Assembly (NCBI GenBank): GCA_002049455.2
Contig: KV918792.1
Location: forward strand, 124,001-188,000
DNA: 64,000 nt
Reading direction: 5' to 3'
Source of the DNA: Porphyra umbilicalis
Lineage: Eukaryota > Rhodophyta > Bangiophyceae > Bangiales > Bangiaceae
In this document: positions 20,827-34,592 of the stretch, piece by piece
How positions within the stretch are numbered: position 1 is the first letter of the stretch
How the letters are laid out: each line of letters begins with the position of its first letter
The notes under the pieces: model-generated
The model's database searches: none
Seen by the model: only the letters and a program-made list of their open reading frames with translations
What the model was told of the DNA's origin: nothing
Program-made: the position numbers and the translations under genes

Positions 20827-23800
20827 AAAGGAAATAGCCTGTTGGGCGGCCCTGCATCTTGCACGCATGATTGGACGAGAGCTCTCTTCGAGTCATGTCG
20901 TGCGGCCACGTGACCGCGATGAGGCGAAACCTCATCGGCGGGGCTTGCTTGCGTTGTTGCGGCAACTTAGCAGGCGCGCTGTGTCCGAAACTTCCTTGCG
21001 ATCGCTGTGAGAGCTGTGCAGCTGACAAGGCGATTAAGGAGGGGCGGCAGTGGGCCAAATCGATCTATAAGGAGGGCGATCGGACTATTGTGACTTTTCT
21101 GAAGCGCATGGCGTCTAGTGGGGATTGATATTGATAGGCTGCTAGCGAGTGATTTAGAATCGAATAGCCACTCAGCGCGCGCCCACCCCCCCCCCCGCGG
21201 AAAGGTGGAGAACGTTGACGGTCCCCAAACCACTGACAACGGGGAGAGGGGAGTGTTGATAGAGATGCGCGTTACAGCCGGCACGTGCGAAGGGGGTGGG
21301 GTGAGGGAGGCGGCGGCGCCAGCCGTGACGATGGTACCTGCCGCCATGGTGAGAGTGTGGGTGGAAAGGGGGCGAGGGGCGGGCGAGCGGAGACCGCGGA
21401 GAGGGGGGCTCCAGCCAGGATCGTAGCCGAGCACGGAGAAAAAAACATCGCAAAGGGGCCCGATTTGACCATCACGAGGCAGAGTCGTGGTGTTGAGCTC
21501 TGATATCGTGTCGAAGGACAGGTGCCGGTCGAACAAGCTTTCCCGGGATTGTTTTGGCATGCAAAGCTGCCACGTCATAACATACGCCCCTTGGAGCGGT
21601 TCGTCGCAGTGGTCAAAATGTGAACTCTGAAAGCCTGTTTGCGGGAGCCTCCCAGCGCGGCAATATCCTGACACGGCTGTTTCCAGCCAATAAGAGAGGT
21701 GAATTGCTTGTCCAAGCCAACCAGAGGACGTAATTGGCTGATGCGACAACTTTCCCACTGCTTACTAGGCGTGACGCATCGCGGATGGGCTGTGGATTGT
21801 GTCCGCTGGGCTGCGCGATGCGGATGGATGGGGCACCAAAGCCCATCCAAACCCGTCGCGGATGGGACGGATGGGCTTTTTTTTTTTGGATGGGCATTTC
21901 CAGGCAGTGCCGTGGTCGCAGCTCCGCCCGTGAGAGTGCTAACTCGCGAGGCCCGCCGGAGAGACAGCGTGTGATCCTCGGCAGCCTGGGCCGTTTCATA
22001 ATCAGAAACCTAGCATTGAAACCATGAGACCACACCGTTGGGTCTCGCACATCGTCTCCTTTGGGAACATCTCTCATAGCAGCAATGCAATGGCGCAATC
22101 GCCATCGCATTTTTGATTGCACACGTCTCATCGCACAGCCATTTGCGATGGTGCATATCATGTGATCGCACTTCTTCAATGAGGCTCCAAGAAAGGGGGG
22201 CTGGTGAGTGTTTCTCATTTTCGAGTGGGGGTAACACGGGGTCCGAGAACAGGTCAGAGAGCACTGTCTTAACGACGCGTGCACGACGTGCACACGAGTG
22301 TGCTAGCCAATGGGAAGGCGACGACCCAATCACGCCCCAATCACGTCGACCACTTTTGACGGTATTAGAGTGATCGGGTGACTCGCGCACGAACGGACTT
22401 ACCGTCCGATTCAATCCCACTTTCCCGATTCGGGCCGATCCGGGCCGAGCACGTACACGTGTGCGAGAATTTTGAGAAATCTCGCACACGTGAACGTGCT
22501 CGGAAAGGAAATAGCCTGTTGGGCGGCCCTGCATCTTGCACGCATGATTGGACGAGAGCTCTCTTCGAGTCATGTCGTGCGGCCACGTGACCGCGATGAG
22601 GCGAAACCTCATCGGCGGAGCTTGCTTGCGTGGTTGCGGCAACGTAGCAGGCGCGCTGTGTCCGAAACTTCCTTGCGATCGCTGTGAGAGCTGTGCAGCT
22701 GACAAGGCGATTAAGGAGGGGCGGCAGTGGGCCGAATCGATCTATAAGGAGGGCGATCGGACTATTGTGACTTTTCTGAAGCGCATGGCGTCTAGTGGGG
22801 ATTGATATTGATAGGCTGCTAGCGAGTGATTTAGAATCGAATAGCCACTCAGCGCGCGCCCACCCCCCCCCCCGCGGAAAGGTGGAGAACGTTGACGGTC
22901 CCCAAACCACTGACAACGGGGAGAGGGGAGTGTTGATAGAGATGCGCGTTACAGCCGGCACGTGCGAAGGGGGTGGGGTGAGGGAGGCGGCGGCGCCAGC
23001 CGTGACGATGGTACCTGCCGCCATGGTGAGAGTGTGGGTGGAAAGGGGGCGAGGGGCGGGCGAGCGGAGACCGCGGAGAGGGGGGCTCCAGCCAGGATCG
23101 TAGCCGAGCACGGAGAAAAAAACATCGCAAAGGGGCCCGATTTGACCATCACGAGGCAGAGTCGTGGTGTTGAGCTCTGATATCGTGTCGAAGGACAGGT
23201 GCCGGTCGAACAAGCTTTCCCGGGATTGTTTTGGCATGCAAAGCTGCCACGTCATAACATACGCCCCTTGGAGCGGTTCGTCGCAGTGGTCAAAATGTGA
23301 ACTCTGAAAGCCTGTTTGCGGGAGCCTCCCAGCGCGGCAATATCCTGACACGGCTGTTTCCAGCCAATAAGAGAGGTGAATTGCTTGTCCAAGCCAACCA
23401 GAGGACGTAATTGGCTGATGCGACAACTTTCCCACTGCTTACTAGGCGTGACGCATCGCGGATGGGCTGTGGATTGTGTCCGCTGGGCTGCGCGATGCGG
23501 ATGGATGGGGCACCAAAGCCCATCCAAACCCGTCGCGGATGGGACGGATGGGCTTTTTTTTTTTGGATGGGCATTTCCAGGCAGTGCCGTGGTCGCAGCT
23601 CCGCCCGTGAGAGTGCTAACTCGCGAGGCCCGCCGGAGAGACAGCGTGTGATCCTCGGCAGCCTGGGCCGTTTCATAATCAGAAACCTAGCATTGAAACC
23701 ATGAGACCACACCGTTGGGTCTCGCACATCGTCTCCTTTGGGAACATCTCTCATAGCAGCAATGCAATGGCGCAATCGCCATCGCATTTTTGATTGCACA

Positions 23801-26800
23801 CGTCTCATCGCACAGCCATTTGCGATGGTGCATATCATGTGATCGCACTTCTTCAATGAGGCTCCAAGAAAGGGGGGCTAGTGAGTGTTTCTCATTTTCG
23901 AGTGGGGGTAACACGGGGTCCGAGAACAGGTCAGAGAGCACTGTCTTAACGACGCGTGCACGACGTGCACATGAGTGTGCTAGCCAATGGGAAGGCGACG
24001 ACCCAATCACGCCCCAATCACGTCGACCACTTTTGACGGTATTAGAGTGATCGGGTGACTCGCGCACGAACGGACTTACCGTCCGATTCAATCCCACTTT
24101 CCCGATTCGGGCCGATCCGGGCCGAGCACGTACACGTGTGCGAGAATTTTGAGAAATCTCGCACACGTGAACGTGCTCGGAAAGGAAATAGCCTGTTGGG
24201 CGGCCCTGCATCTTGCACGCATGATTGGACGAGAGCTCTCTTCGAGTCATGTCGTGCGGCCACGTGACCGCGATGAGGCGAAACCTCATCGGCGGGGCTT
24301 GCTTGCGTTGTTGCGGCAACGTAGCAGGCGCGCTGTGTCCGAAACTTCCTTGCGATCGCTGTGAGAGCTGTGCAGCTGACAAGGCGATTAAGGAGGGGCG
24401 GCAGTGGGCCAAATCGATCTATAAGGAGGGCGATCGGACTATTGTGACTTTTCTGAAGCGCATGGCGTCTAGTGGGGATTGATATTGATAGGCTGCTAGC
24501 GAGTGATTTAGAATCGAATAGCCACTCAGCGCGCGCCCACCCCCCCCCCCGCGGAAAGGTGGAGAACGTTGACGGTCCCCAAACCACTGACAACGGGGAG
24601 AGGGGAGTGTTGATAGAGATGCGCGTTACAGCCGGCACGTGCGAAGGGGGTGGGGTGAGGGAGGCGGCGGCGCCAGCCGTGACGATGGTACCTGCCGCCA
24701 TGGTGAGAGTGTGGGTGGAAAGGGGGCGAGGGGCGGGCGAGCGGAGACCGCGGAGAGGGGGGCTCCAGCCAGGATCGTAGCCGAGCACGGAGAAAAAAAC
24801 ATCGCAAAGGGGCCCGATTTGACCATCACGAGGCAGAGTCGTGGTGTTGAGCTCTGATATCGTGTCGAAGGACAGGTGCCGGTCGAACAAGCTTTCCCGG
24901 GATTGTTTTGGCATGCAAAGCTGCCACGTCATAACATACGCCCCTTGGAGCGGTTCGTCGCAGTGGTCAAAATGTGAACTCTGAAAGCCTGTTTGCGGGA
25001 GCCTCCCAGCGCGGCAATATCCTGACACGGCTGTTTCCAGCCAATAAGAGAGGTGAATTGCTTGTCCAAGCCAACCAGAGGACGTAATTGGCTGATGCGA
25101 CAACTTTCCCACTGCTTACTAGGCGTGACGCATCGCGGATGGGCTGTGGATTGTGTCCGCTGGGCTGCGCGATGCGGATGGATGGGGCACCAAAGCCCAT
25201 CCAAACCCGTCGCGGATGGGACGGATGGGCTTTTTTTTTTTGGATGGGCATTTCCAGGCAGTGCCGTGGTCGCAGCTCCGCCCGTGAGAGTGCTAACTCG
25301 CGAGGCCCGCCGGAGAGACAGCGTGTGATCCTCGGCAGCCTGGGCCGTTTCATAATCAGAAACCTAGCATTGAAACCATGAGACCACACCGTTGGGTCTC
25401 GCACATCGTCTCCTTTGGGAACATCTCTCATAGCAGCAATGCAATGGCGCAATCGCCATCGCATTTTTGATTGCACACGTCTCATCGCACAGCCATTTGC
25501 GATGGTGCATATCATGTGATCGCACTTCTTCAATGAGGCTCCAAGAAAGGGGGGCTGGTGAGTGTTTCTCATTTTCGAGTGGGGGTAACACGGGGTCCGA
25601 GAACAGGTCAGAGAGCACTGTCTTAACGACGCGTGCACGACGTGCACACGAGTGTGCTAGCCAATGGGAAGGCGACGACCCAATCACGCCCCAATCACGT
25701 CGACCACTTTTGACGGTATTAGAGTGATCGGGTGACTCGCGCACGAACGGACTTACCGTCCGATTCAATCCCACTTTCCCGATTCGGGCCGATCCGGGCC
25801 GAGCACGTACACGTGTGCGAGAATTTTGAGAAATCTCGCACACGTGAACGTGCTCGGAAAGGAAATAGCCTGTTGGGCGGCCCTGCATCTTGCACGCATG
25901 ATTGGACGAGAGCTCTCTTCGAGTCATGTCGTGCGGCCACGTGACCGCGATGAGGCGAAACCTCATCGGCGGAGCTTGCTTGCGTGGTTGCGGCAACGTA
26001 GCAGGCGCGCTGTGTCCGAAACTTCCTTGCGATCGCTGTGAGAGCTGTGCAGCTGACAAGGCGATTAAGGAGGGGCGGCAGTGGGCCGAATCGATCTATA
26101 AGGAGGGCGATCGGACTATTGTGACTTTTCTGAAGCGCATGGCGTCTAGTGGGGATTGATATTGATAGGCTGCTAGCGAGTGATTTAGAATCGAATAGCC
26201 ACTCAGCGCGCGCCCACCCCCCCCCCCGCGGAAAGGTGGAGAACGTTGACGGTCCCCAAACCACTGACAACGGGGAGAGGGGAGTGTTGATAGAGATGCG
26301 CGTTACAGCCGGCACGTGCGAAGGGGGTGGGGTGAGGGAGGCGGCGGCGCCAGCCGTGACGATGGTACCTGCCGCCATGGTGAGAGTGTGGGTGGAAAGG
26401 GGGCGAGGGGCGGGCGAGCGGAGACCGCGGAGAGGGGGGCTCCAGCCAGGATCGTAGCCGAGCACGGAGAAAAAAACATCGCAAAGGGGCCCGATTTGAC
26501 CATCACGAGGCAGAGTCGTGGTGTTGAGCTCTGATATCGTGTCGAAGGACAGGTGCCGGTCGAACAAGCTTTCCCGGGATTGTTTTGGCATGCAAAGCTG
26601 CCACGTCATAACATACGCCCCTTGGAGCGGTTCGTCGCAGTGGTCAAAATGTGAACTCTGAAAGCCTGTTTGCGGGAGCCTCCCAGCGCGGCAATATCCT
26701 GACACGGCTGTTTCCAGCCAATAAGAGAGGTGAATTGCTTGTCCAAGCCAACCAGAGGACGTAATTGGCTGATGCGACAACTTTCCCACTGCTTACTAGG

Positions 26801-29800
26801 CGTGACGCATCGCGGATGGGCTGTGGATTGTGTCCGCTGGGCTGCGCGATGCGGATGGATGGGGCACCAAAGCCCATCCAAACCCGTCGCGGATGGGACG
26901 GATGGGCTTTTTTTTTTTGGATGGGCATTTCCAGGCAGTGCCGTGGTCGCAGCTCCGCCCGTGAGAGTGCTAACTCGCGAGGCCCGCCGGAGAGACAGCG
27001 TGTGATCCTCGGCAGCCTGGGCCGTTTCATAATCAGAAACCTAGCATTGAAACCATGAGACCACACCGTTGGGTCTCGCACATCGTCTCCTTTGGGAACA
27101 TCTCTCATAGCAGCAATGCAATGGCGCAATCGCCATCGCATTTTTGATTGCACACGTCTCATCGCACAGCCATTTGCGATGGTGCATATCATGTGATCGC
27201 ACTTCTTCAATGAGGCTCCAAGAAAGGGGGGCTAGTGAGTGTTTCTCATTTTCGAGTGGGGGTAACACGGGGTCCGAGAACAGGTCAGAGAGCACTGTCT
27301 TAACGACGCGTGCACGACGTGCACATGAGTGTGCTAGCCAATGGGAAGGCGACGACCCAATCACGCCCCAATCACGTCGACCACTTTTGACGGTATTAGA
27401 GTGATCGGGTGACTCGCGCACGAACGGACTTACCGTCCGATTCAATCCCACTTTCCCGATTCGGGCCGATCCGGGCCGAGCACGTACACGTGTGCGAGAA
27501 TTTTGAGAAATCTCGCACACGTGAACGTGCTCGGAAAGGAAATAGCCTGTTGGGCGGCCCTGCATCTTGCACGCATGATTGGACGAGAGCTCTCTTCGAG
27601 TCATGTCGTGCAGCCACGTGACCGCGATGAGGCGAAACCTCATCGGCGGAACTTGCTTGCGTTGTTGCGGCAACGTAGCAGGCGCGCTGTGTCCGAAACT
27701 TCCTTGCGATCGCTGTGAGAGCTGTGCAGCTGACAAGGCGATTAAGGAGGGGCGGCAGTGGGCCGAATCGATCTATAAGGAGGGCGATCGGACTATTGTG
27801 ACTTTTCTGAAGCGCATGGCGTCTAGTGGGGATTGATATTGATAGGCTGCTAGCGAGTGATTTAGAATCGAATAGCCACTCAGCGCGCGCCCACCCCCCC
27901 CCCCGCGGAAAGGTGGAGAACGTTGACGGTCCCCAAACCACTGACAGCGGGGAGAGGGGAGTGTTGATAGAGATGCGCGTTACAGCCGGCACGTGCGAAG
28001 GGGGTGGGGTGAGGGAGGCGGCGGCGCCAGCCGTGACGATGGTACCTGCCGCCATGGTGAGAGTGTGGGTGGAAAGGGGGCGAGGGGCGGGCGAGCGGAG
28101 ACCGCGGAGAGGGGGGCTCCAGCCAGGATCGTAGCCGAGCACGGAGAAAAAAACATCGCAAAGGGGCCCGATTTGACCATCACGAGGCAGAGTCGTGGTG
28201 TTGAGCTCTGATATCGTGTCGAAGGACAGGTGCCGGTCGAACAAGCTTTCCCGGGATTGTTTTGGCATGCAAAGCTGCCACGTCATAACATACGCCCCTT
28301 GGAGCGGTTCGTCGCAGTGGTCAAAATGTGAACTCTGAAAGCCTGTTTGCGGGAGCCTCCCAGCGCGGCAATATCCTGACACGGCTGTTTCCAGCCAATA
28401 AGAGAGGTGAATTGCTTGTCCAAGCCAACCAGAGGACGTAATTGGCTGATGCGACAACTTTCCCACTGCTTACTAGGCGTGACGCATCGCGGATGGGCTG
28501 TGGATTGTGTCCGCTGGGCTGCGCGATGCGGATGGATGGGGCACCAAAGCCCATCCAAACCCGTCGCGGATGGGACGGATGGGCTTTTTTTTTTTGGATG
28601 GGCATTTCCAGGCAGTGCCGTGGTCGCAGCTCCGCCCGTGAGAGTGCTAACTCGCGAGGCCCGCCGGAGAGACAGCGTGTGATCCTCGGCAGCCTGGGCC
28701 GTTTCATAATCAGAAACCTAGCATTGAAACCATGAGACCACACCGTTGGGTCTCGCACATCGTCTCCTTTGGGAACATCTCTCATAGCAGCAATGCAATG
28801 GCGCAATCGCCATCGCATTTTTGATTGCACACGTCTCATCGCACAGCCATTTGCGATGGTGCATATCATGTGATCGCACTTCTTCAATGAGGCTCCAAGA
28901 AAGGGGGGCTAGTGAGTGTTTCTCATTTTCGAGTGGGGGTAACACGGGGTCCGAGAACAGGTCAGAGAGCACTGTCTTAACGACGCGTGCACGACGTGCA
29001 CATGAGTGTGCTAGCCAATGGGAAGGCGACGACCCAATCACGCCCCAATCACGTCGACCACTTTTGACGGTATTAGAGTGATCGGGTGACTCGCGCACGA
29101 ACGGACTTACCGTCCGACTCAATCCCACTTTCCCGATTCGGGCCGATCCGGGCCGAGCACGTACACGTGTGCGAGAATTTTGAGAAATCTCGCACACGTG
29201 AACGTGCTCGGAAAGGAAATAGCCTGTTGGGCGGCCCTGCATCTTGCACGCATGATTGAACGAGAGCTCTCTTCGAGTCATGTCGTGCGGCCACGTGACC
29301 GCGATGAGGCGAAACCTCATCGGCGGAGCTTGCTTGCGTGGTTGCGGCAACGTAGCAGGCGCGCTGTGTCCGAAACTTCCTTGCGATCGCTGTGAGAGCT
29401 GTGCAGCTGACAAGGCGATTAAGGAGGGGCGGCAGTGGGCCGAATCGATCTATAAGGAGGGCGATCGGACTATTGTGACTTTTCTGAAGCGCATGGCGTC
29501 TAGTGGGGATTGATATTGATAGGCTGCTAGCGAGTGATTTAGAATCGAATAGCCACTCAGCGCGCGCCCACCCCCCCCCCCGCGGAAAGGTGGAGAACGT
29601 TGACGGTCCCCAAACCACTGACAGCGGGGAGAGGGGAGTGTTGATAGAGATGCGCGTTACAGCCGGCACGTGCGAAGGGGGTGGGGTGAGGGAGGCGGCG
29701 GCGCCAGCCGTGACGATGGTACCTGCCGCCATGGTGAGAGTGTGGGTGGAAAGGGGGCGAGGGGCGGGCGAGCGGAGACCGCGGAGAGGGGGGCTCCAGC

Positions 29801-32800
29801 CAGGATCGTAGCCGAGCACGGAGAAAAAAACATCGCAAAGGGGCCCGATTTGACCATCACGAGGCAGAGTCGTGGTGTTGAGCTCTGATATCGTGTCGAA
29901 GGACAGGTGCCGGTCGAACAAGCTTTCCCGGGATTGTTTTGGCATGCAAAGCTGCCACGTCATAACATACGCCCCTTGGAGCGGTTCGTCGCAGTGGTCA
30001 AAATGTGAACTCTGAAAGCCTGTTTGCGGGAGCCTCCCAGCGCGGCAATATCCTGACACGGCTGTTTCCAGCCAATAAGAGAGGTGAATTGCTTGTCCAA
30101 GCCAACCAGAGGACGTAATTGGCTGATGCGACAACTTTCCCACTGCTTACTAGGCGTGACGCATCGCGGATGGGCTGTGGATTGTGTCCGCTGGGCTGCG
30201 CGATGCGGATGGATGGGGCACCAAAGCCCATCCAAACCCGTCGCGGATGGGACGGATGGGCTTTTTTTTTTTGGATGGGCATTTCCAGGCAGTGCCGTGG
30301 TCGCAGCTCCGCCCGTGAGAGTGCTAACTCGCGAGGCCCGCCGGAGAGACAGCGTGTGATCCTCGGCAGCCTGGGCCGTTTCATAATCAGAAACCTAGCA
30401 TTGAAACCATGAGACCACACCGTTGGGTCTCGCACATCGTCTCCTTTGGGAACATCTCTCATAGCAGCAATGCAATGGCGCAATCGCCATCGCATTTTTG
30501 ATTGCACACGTCTCATCGCACAGCCATTTGCGATGGTGCATATCATGTGATCGCACTTCTTCAATGAGGCTCCAAGAAAGGGGGGCTAGTGAGTGTTTCT
30601 CATTTTCGAGTGGGGGTAACACGGGGTCCGAGAACAGGTCAGAGAGCACTGTCTTAACGACGCGTGCACGACGTGCACATGAGTGTGCTAGCCAATGGGA
30701 AGGCGACGACCCAATCACGCCCCAATCACGTCGACCACTTTTGACGGTATTAGAGTGATCGGGTGACTCGCGCACGAACGGACTTACCGTCCGACTCAAT
30801 CCCACTTTCCCGATTCGGGCCGATCCGGGCCGAGCACGTACACGTGTGCGAGAATTTTGAGAAATCTCGCACACGTGAACGTGCTCGGAAAGGAAATAGC
30901 CTGTTGGGCGGCCCTGCATCTTGCACGCATGATTGAACGAGAGCTCTCTTCGAGTCATGTCGTGCGGCCACGTGACCGCGATGAGGCGAAACCTCATCGG
31001 CGGAGCTTGCTTGCGTGGTTGCGGCAACGTAGCAGGCGCGCTGTGTCCGAAACTTCCTTGCGATCGCTGTGAGAGCTGTGCAGCTGACAAGGCGATTAAG
31101 GAGGGGCGGCAGTGGGCCGAATCGATCTATAAGGAGGGCGATCGGACTATTGTGACTTTTCTGAAGCGCATGGCGTCTAGTGGGGATTGATATTGATAGG
31201 CTGCTAGCGAGTGATTTAGAATCGAATAGCCACTCAGCGCGCGCCCACCCCCCCCCCCGCGGAAAGGTGGAGAACGTTGACGGTCCCCAAACCACTGACA
31301 GCGGGGAGAGGGGAGTGTTGATAGAGATGCGCGTTACAGCCGGCACGTGCGAAGGGGGTGGGGTGAGGGAGGCGGCGGCGCCAGCCGTGACGATGGTACC
31401 TGCCGCCATGGTGAGAGTGTGGGTGGAAAGGGGGCGAGGGGCGGGCGAGCGGAGACCGCGGAGAGGGGGGCTCCAGCCAGGATCGTAGCCGAGCACGGAG
31501 AAAAAAACATCGCAAAGGGGCCCGATTTGACCATCACGAGGCAGAGTCGTGGTGTTGAGCTCTGATATCGTGTCGAAGGACAGGTGCCGGTCGAACAAGC
31601 TTTCCCGGGATTGTTTTGGCATGCAAAGCTGCCACGTCATAACATACGCCCCTTGGAGCGGTTCGTCGCAGTGGTCAAAATGTGAACTCTGAAAGCCTGT
31701 TTGCGGGAGCCTCCCAGCGCGGCAATATCCTGACACGGCTGTTTCCAGCCAATAAGAGAGGTGAATTGCTTGTCCAAGCCAACCAGAGGACGTAATTGGC
31801 TGATGCGACAACTTTCCCACTGCTTACTAGGCGTGACGCATCGCGGATGGGCTGTGGATTGTGTCCGCTGGGCTGCGCGATGCGGATGGATGGGGCACCA
31901 AAGCCCATCCAAACCCGTCGCGGATGGGACGGATGGGCTTTTTTTTTTTGGATGGGCATTTCCAGGCAGTGCCGTGGTCGCAGCTCCGCCCGTGAGAGTG
32001 CTAACTCGCGAGGCCCGCCGGAGAGACAGCGTGTGATCCTCGGCAGCCTGGGCCGTTTCATAATCAGAAACCTAGCATTGAAACCATGAGACCACACCGT
32101 TGGGTCTCGCACATCGTCTCCTTTGGGAACATCTCTCATAGCAGCAATGCAATGGCGCAATCGCCATCGCATTTTTGATTGCACACGTCTCATCGCACAG
32201 CCATTTGCGATGGTGCATATCATGTGATCGCACTTCTTCAATGAGGCTCCAAGAAAGGGGGGCTAGTGAGTGTTTCTCATTTTCGAGTGGGGGTAACACG
32301 GGGTCCGAGAACAGGTCAGAGAGCACTGTCTTAACGACGCGTGCACGACGTGCACATGAGTGTGCTAGCCAATGGGAAGGCGACGACCCAATCACGCCCC
32401 AATCACGTCGACCACTTTTGACGGTATTAGAGTGATCGGGTGACTCGCGCACGAACGGACTTACCGTCCGACTCAATCCCACTTTCCCGATTCGGGCCGA
32501 TCCGGGCCGAGCACGTACACGTGTGCGAGAATTTTGAGAAATCTCGCACACGTGAACGTGCTCGGAAAGAAAATAGCCTGTTGGGCGGCCCTGCATCTTG
32601 CACGCATGATTGGACGAGAGCTCTCTTCGAGTCATGTCGTGCGGCCACGTGACCGCGATGAGGCGAAACCTCATCGGCGGGGCTTGCTTGCGTGGTTGCG
32701 GCAACGTAGCAGGCGCGCTGTGTCCGAAACTTCCTTGCGATCGCTGTGAGAGCTGTGCAGCTGACAAGGCGATTAAGGAGGGGCGGCAGTGGGCCGAATC

Positions 32801-34592
32801 GATCTATAAGGAGGGCGATCGGACTATTGTGACTTTTCTGAAGCGCATGGCGTCTAGTGGGGATTGATATTGATAGGCTGCTAGCGAGTGATTTAGAATC
32901 GAATAGCCACTCAGCGCGCGCCCACCCCCCCCCCCGCGGAAAGGTGGAGAACGTTGACGGTCCCCAAACCACTGACAGCGGGGAGAGGGGAGTGTTGATA
33001 GAGATGCGCGTTACAGCCGGCACGTGCGAAGGGGGTGGGGTGCGGGAGGCGGCGGCGCCAGCCGTGACGATGGTACCTACCGCCATGGTGAGAGTGTGGG
33101 TGGAAAGGGGGCGAGGGGCGGGCGAGCGGAGACCGCGGAGAGGGGGGCTCCAGCCAGGATCGTAGCCGAGCACGGAGAAAAAAACATCGCAAAGGGGCCC
33201 GATTTGACCATCACGAGGCAGAGTCGTGGTGTTGAGCTCTGATATCGTGTCGAAGGACAGGTGCCGGTCGAACAAGCTTTCCCGGGATTGTTTTGGCATG
33301 CAAAGCTGCCACGTCATAACATACGCCCCTTGGAGCGGTTCGTCGCAGTGGTCAAAATGTGAACTCTGAAAGCCTGTTTGCGGGAGCCTCCCAGCGCGGC
33401 AATATCCTGACACGGCTGTTTCCAGCCAATAAGAGAGGTGAATTGCTTGTCCAAGCCAACCAGAGGACGTAATTGGCTGATGCGACAACTTTCCCACTGC
33501 TTACTAGGCGTGACGCATCGCGGATGGGCTGTGGATTGTGTCCGCTGGGCTGCGCGATGCGGATGGATGGGGCACCAAAGCCCATCCAAACCCGTCGCGG
33601 ATGGGACGGATGGGCTTTTTTTTTTTGGATGGGCATTTCCAGGCAGTGCCGTGGTCGCAGCTCCGCCCGTGAGAGTGCTAACTCGCGAGGCCCGCCGGAG
33701 AGACAGCGTGTGATCCTCGGCAGCCTGGGCCGTTTCATAATCAGAAACCTAGCATTGAAACCATGAGACCACACCGTTGGGTCTCGCACATCGTCTCCTT
33801 TGGGAACATCTCTCATAGCAGCAATGCAATGGCGCAATCGCCATCGCATTTTTGATTGCACACGTCTCATCGCACAGCCATTTGCGATGGTGCATATCAT
33901 GTGATCGCACTTCTTCAATGAGGCTCCAAGAAAGGGGGGCTAGTGAGTGTTTCTCATTTTCGAGTGGGGGTAACACGGGGTCCGAGAACAGGTCAGAGAG
34001 CACTGTCTTAACGACGCGTGCACGACGTGCACATGAGTGTGCTAGCCAATGGGAAGGCGACGACCCAATCACGCCCCAATCACGTCGACCACTTTTGACG
34101 GTATTAGAGTGATCGGGTGACTCGCGCACGAACGGACTTACCGTCCGATTCAATCCCACTTTCCCGATTCGGGCCGATCCGGGCCGAGCACGTACACGTG
34201 TGCGAGAATTTTGAGAAATCTCGCACACGTGAACGTGCTCGGAGAGGAAATAGCCTGTTGGGCGGCCCTGCATCTTGCACGCATGATTGGACGAGAGCTC
34301 TCTTCGAGTCATGTCGTGCGGCCACGTGACCGCGATGCGGCGAAACCTCATCGGCGGGGCTTGCTTGCGTGGTTGCGGCAACGTAGCAGGCGCGCTGTGT
34401 CCGAAACTTCCTTGCGATCACTTTGAGATTCGACCTGCCTACTCCAGATGCCGCGTTTCAAGCAATCTAATCACGACAGTTTTGGTTGCCCGTGAAGGCA
34501 GCGGTTCTCGCATCACGCGTGCTTGACGGAATCGTATACATTTTCGGATCCAATCATGTGCACGTGCTCGCGCCGTCAAGACACAGCTTCAT

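Larger units (their letters stand above)
19341..34428 (+). repeat. Tandem array: nine 1,677-bp units
   Basis: Units begin at 19341, 21018, 22695, 24372, 26049, 27726, 29403, 31080 and 32757, each at GCAGCTGACAAGG; identity ends at about 34428, so the array is almost exactly nine units. Every unit starts with the last codons of the transposase-like reading (DKAIKEGRQWA ... FLKRMASSGD). It then holds a C run, a GGATGGGC block, GCGATGG/CCATCGC words and a strong hairpin. Units differ at only a few sites. Units 2 and 4 share three private variants, 1, 3 and 5 are alike, 6 and 7 share one, and 6-8 share another. Open frames of 188-356 codons recur on the minus strand in each unit but match nothing I know. 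The array looks like in-place amplification of the transposon's 3' region. Confidence 0.97.

Noticed and set aside
22365-23435. A 356-codon minus-strand open frame repeated in most tandem units (also 24042, 25719, 27396, 29073, 30750, 32427)
   Set aside because: It crosses the unit junction, overlaps other open frames in the same unit, has no motif, and its recurrence only reflects the repeat. GC-rich DNA leaves such frames open by chance.
19341-34428. Ribosomal DNA or a known structural satellite
   Set aside because: No rRNA-like sequence is visible in the unit, and the unit carries a piece of a transposase frame.
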